From an uncultured Paracoccaceae bacterium (GTDB lineage: Bacteria > Pseudomonadota > Alphaproteobacteria > Rhodobacterales > Rhodobacteraceae): DNA of 51,318 nucleotides. The DNA lies in the NCBI GenBank assembly GCA_937920555.1, contig CAKZTM010000022.1:1-51318 (forward strand). Direction: 5' to 3'. Below the pieces are notes generated by a model. The model made no database searches. It was not told where the DNA came from and saw only the letters and a list, made by a program, of their open reading frames with translations. Of this stretch, positions 51,180 through 51,318 are shown in pieces (within the stretch, counting starts at the first letter, position 1; every line of letters begins with the position of its first letter). The translations under genes were made by a program, and so were the position numbers.

Positions 51180-51318
51180 ATTAAACCAACCACTTAGGGG
51201 TAGAAACCTAAGGGTTGCAGGGTGAAAATACAGTTATATCGCGGATGTGGGTCTAGGTAGGCGCGGGCGTCATTGCCTTTGACGTCACTTCTGTTTTTCC
51301 GACAATGTGGATGCGAAG
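51180..51318. other. Unassigned sequence after tRNA-Gly
   Basis: 139 bases up to the window end. CTTAGGG and its near-complement CCTAAGGG (about 51193-51215) form an imperfect inverted repeat, possibly the tRNA terminator, but no T-run follows. tRNA-Gly 3' ends are common integration sites, but no copy of the tRNA end is seen here. Confidence 0.3.

Overview
The window looks like chromosome of a marine-type alphaproteobacterium of the Rhodobacterales (Roseobacter group). The evidence is a fused ispDF gene, the gene order dusB-ntrB-ntrC-ntrY-ntrX-trkA-trkH-hfq-hflX, an NtrC without the sigma-54 contact loop, an xsc-pta pair for taurine/sulfoacetaldehyde use, a DUF1127 protein, and dense packing with many 1-4 nt gene overlaps. 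I see no CRISPR array, no intact mobile element and no rRNA. One tRNA-Gly lies at the right end.

Layout. (1) 1-4666, minus strand: a RodZ-like envelope protein, ispG, a DUF1499 protein, prfA and prmC (cut by the window edge). (2) 4907-5416: a MarR regulator resembling LdtR. (3) 5417-5958: non-coding scar holding the degraded 3' end of an IS66-type transposase gene. (4) 5959-11945, minus: five flagellar genes, motB-flgE-flgK-flgL-flgI in transcription order. (5) 12023-23878, minus: the nitrogen/potassium/RNA block dusB-ntrBC-ntrYX-trkAH-hfq-hflX. (6) 24016-26117, plus: ispDF, pgpA and the CinA-type amidase, then amtB (26279-27460) with its own terminator. (7) 28008-31497, plus: xsc, pta and an unrecognised membrane protein, preceded by a direct repeat that fits the TauR operator. 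(8) 31451-33993, minus: an EamA permease, a PhnD-like protein and a fatty acid desaturase. (9) 34088-34570: a Tat-exported MsrB. (10) 35042-38482: a 1146-residue acidic repeat protein with two von Willebrand A (VWA) modules. This is the most unusual gene in the window. (11) 38568-40927, minus: a CaiB-type CoA transferase and glutaryl-CoA dehydrogenase. (12) 41071-46792: a small exported protein, a GlxA/AraC regulator, two divergent glutamine-synthetase-like ligases and an agmatinase. (13) 46935 to the end: a DUF1127 protein, UvrD/PcrA helicase, an FMN alpha-hydroxy-acid dehydrogenase and tRNA-Gly(GCC).

How the genes fit together. Nitrogen is a recurring theme: NtrBC and NtrYX sense nitrogen or redox state, AmtB imports ammonium, Xsc-Pta consume the carbon skeleton left after taurine deamination, and the agmatinase with two gamma-glutamyl ligases suggests polyamine use under a GlxA-type regulator. 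TrkAH supplies potassium. Hfq and HflX act on RNA and ribosomes. GcdH with the CoA transferase suggests glutarate (lysine) breakdown.

The strongest leads for new biology are the VWA protein, where one VWA domain appears inserted inside an Ig-like repeat and a second VWA has lost key metal ligands, and the predicted TauR site that would control xsc-pta without any tau gene nearby. Functions are inferred from sequence read by eye. No database search was run.
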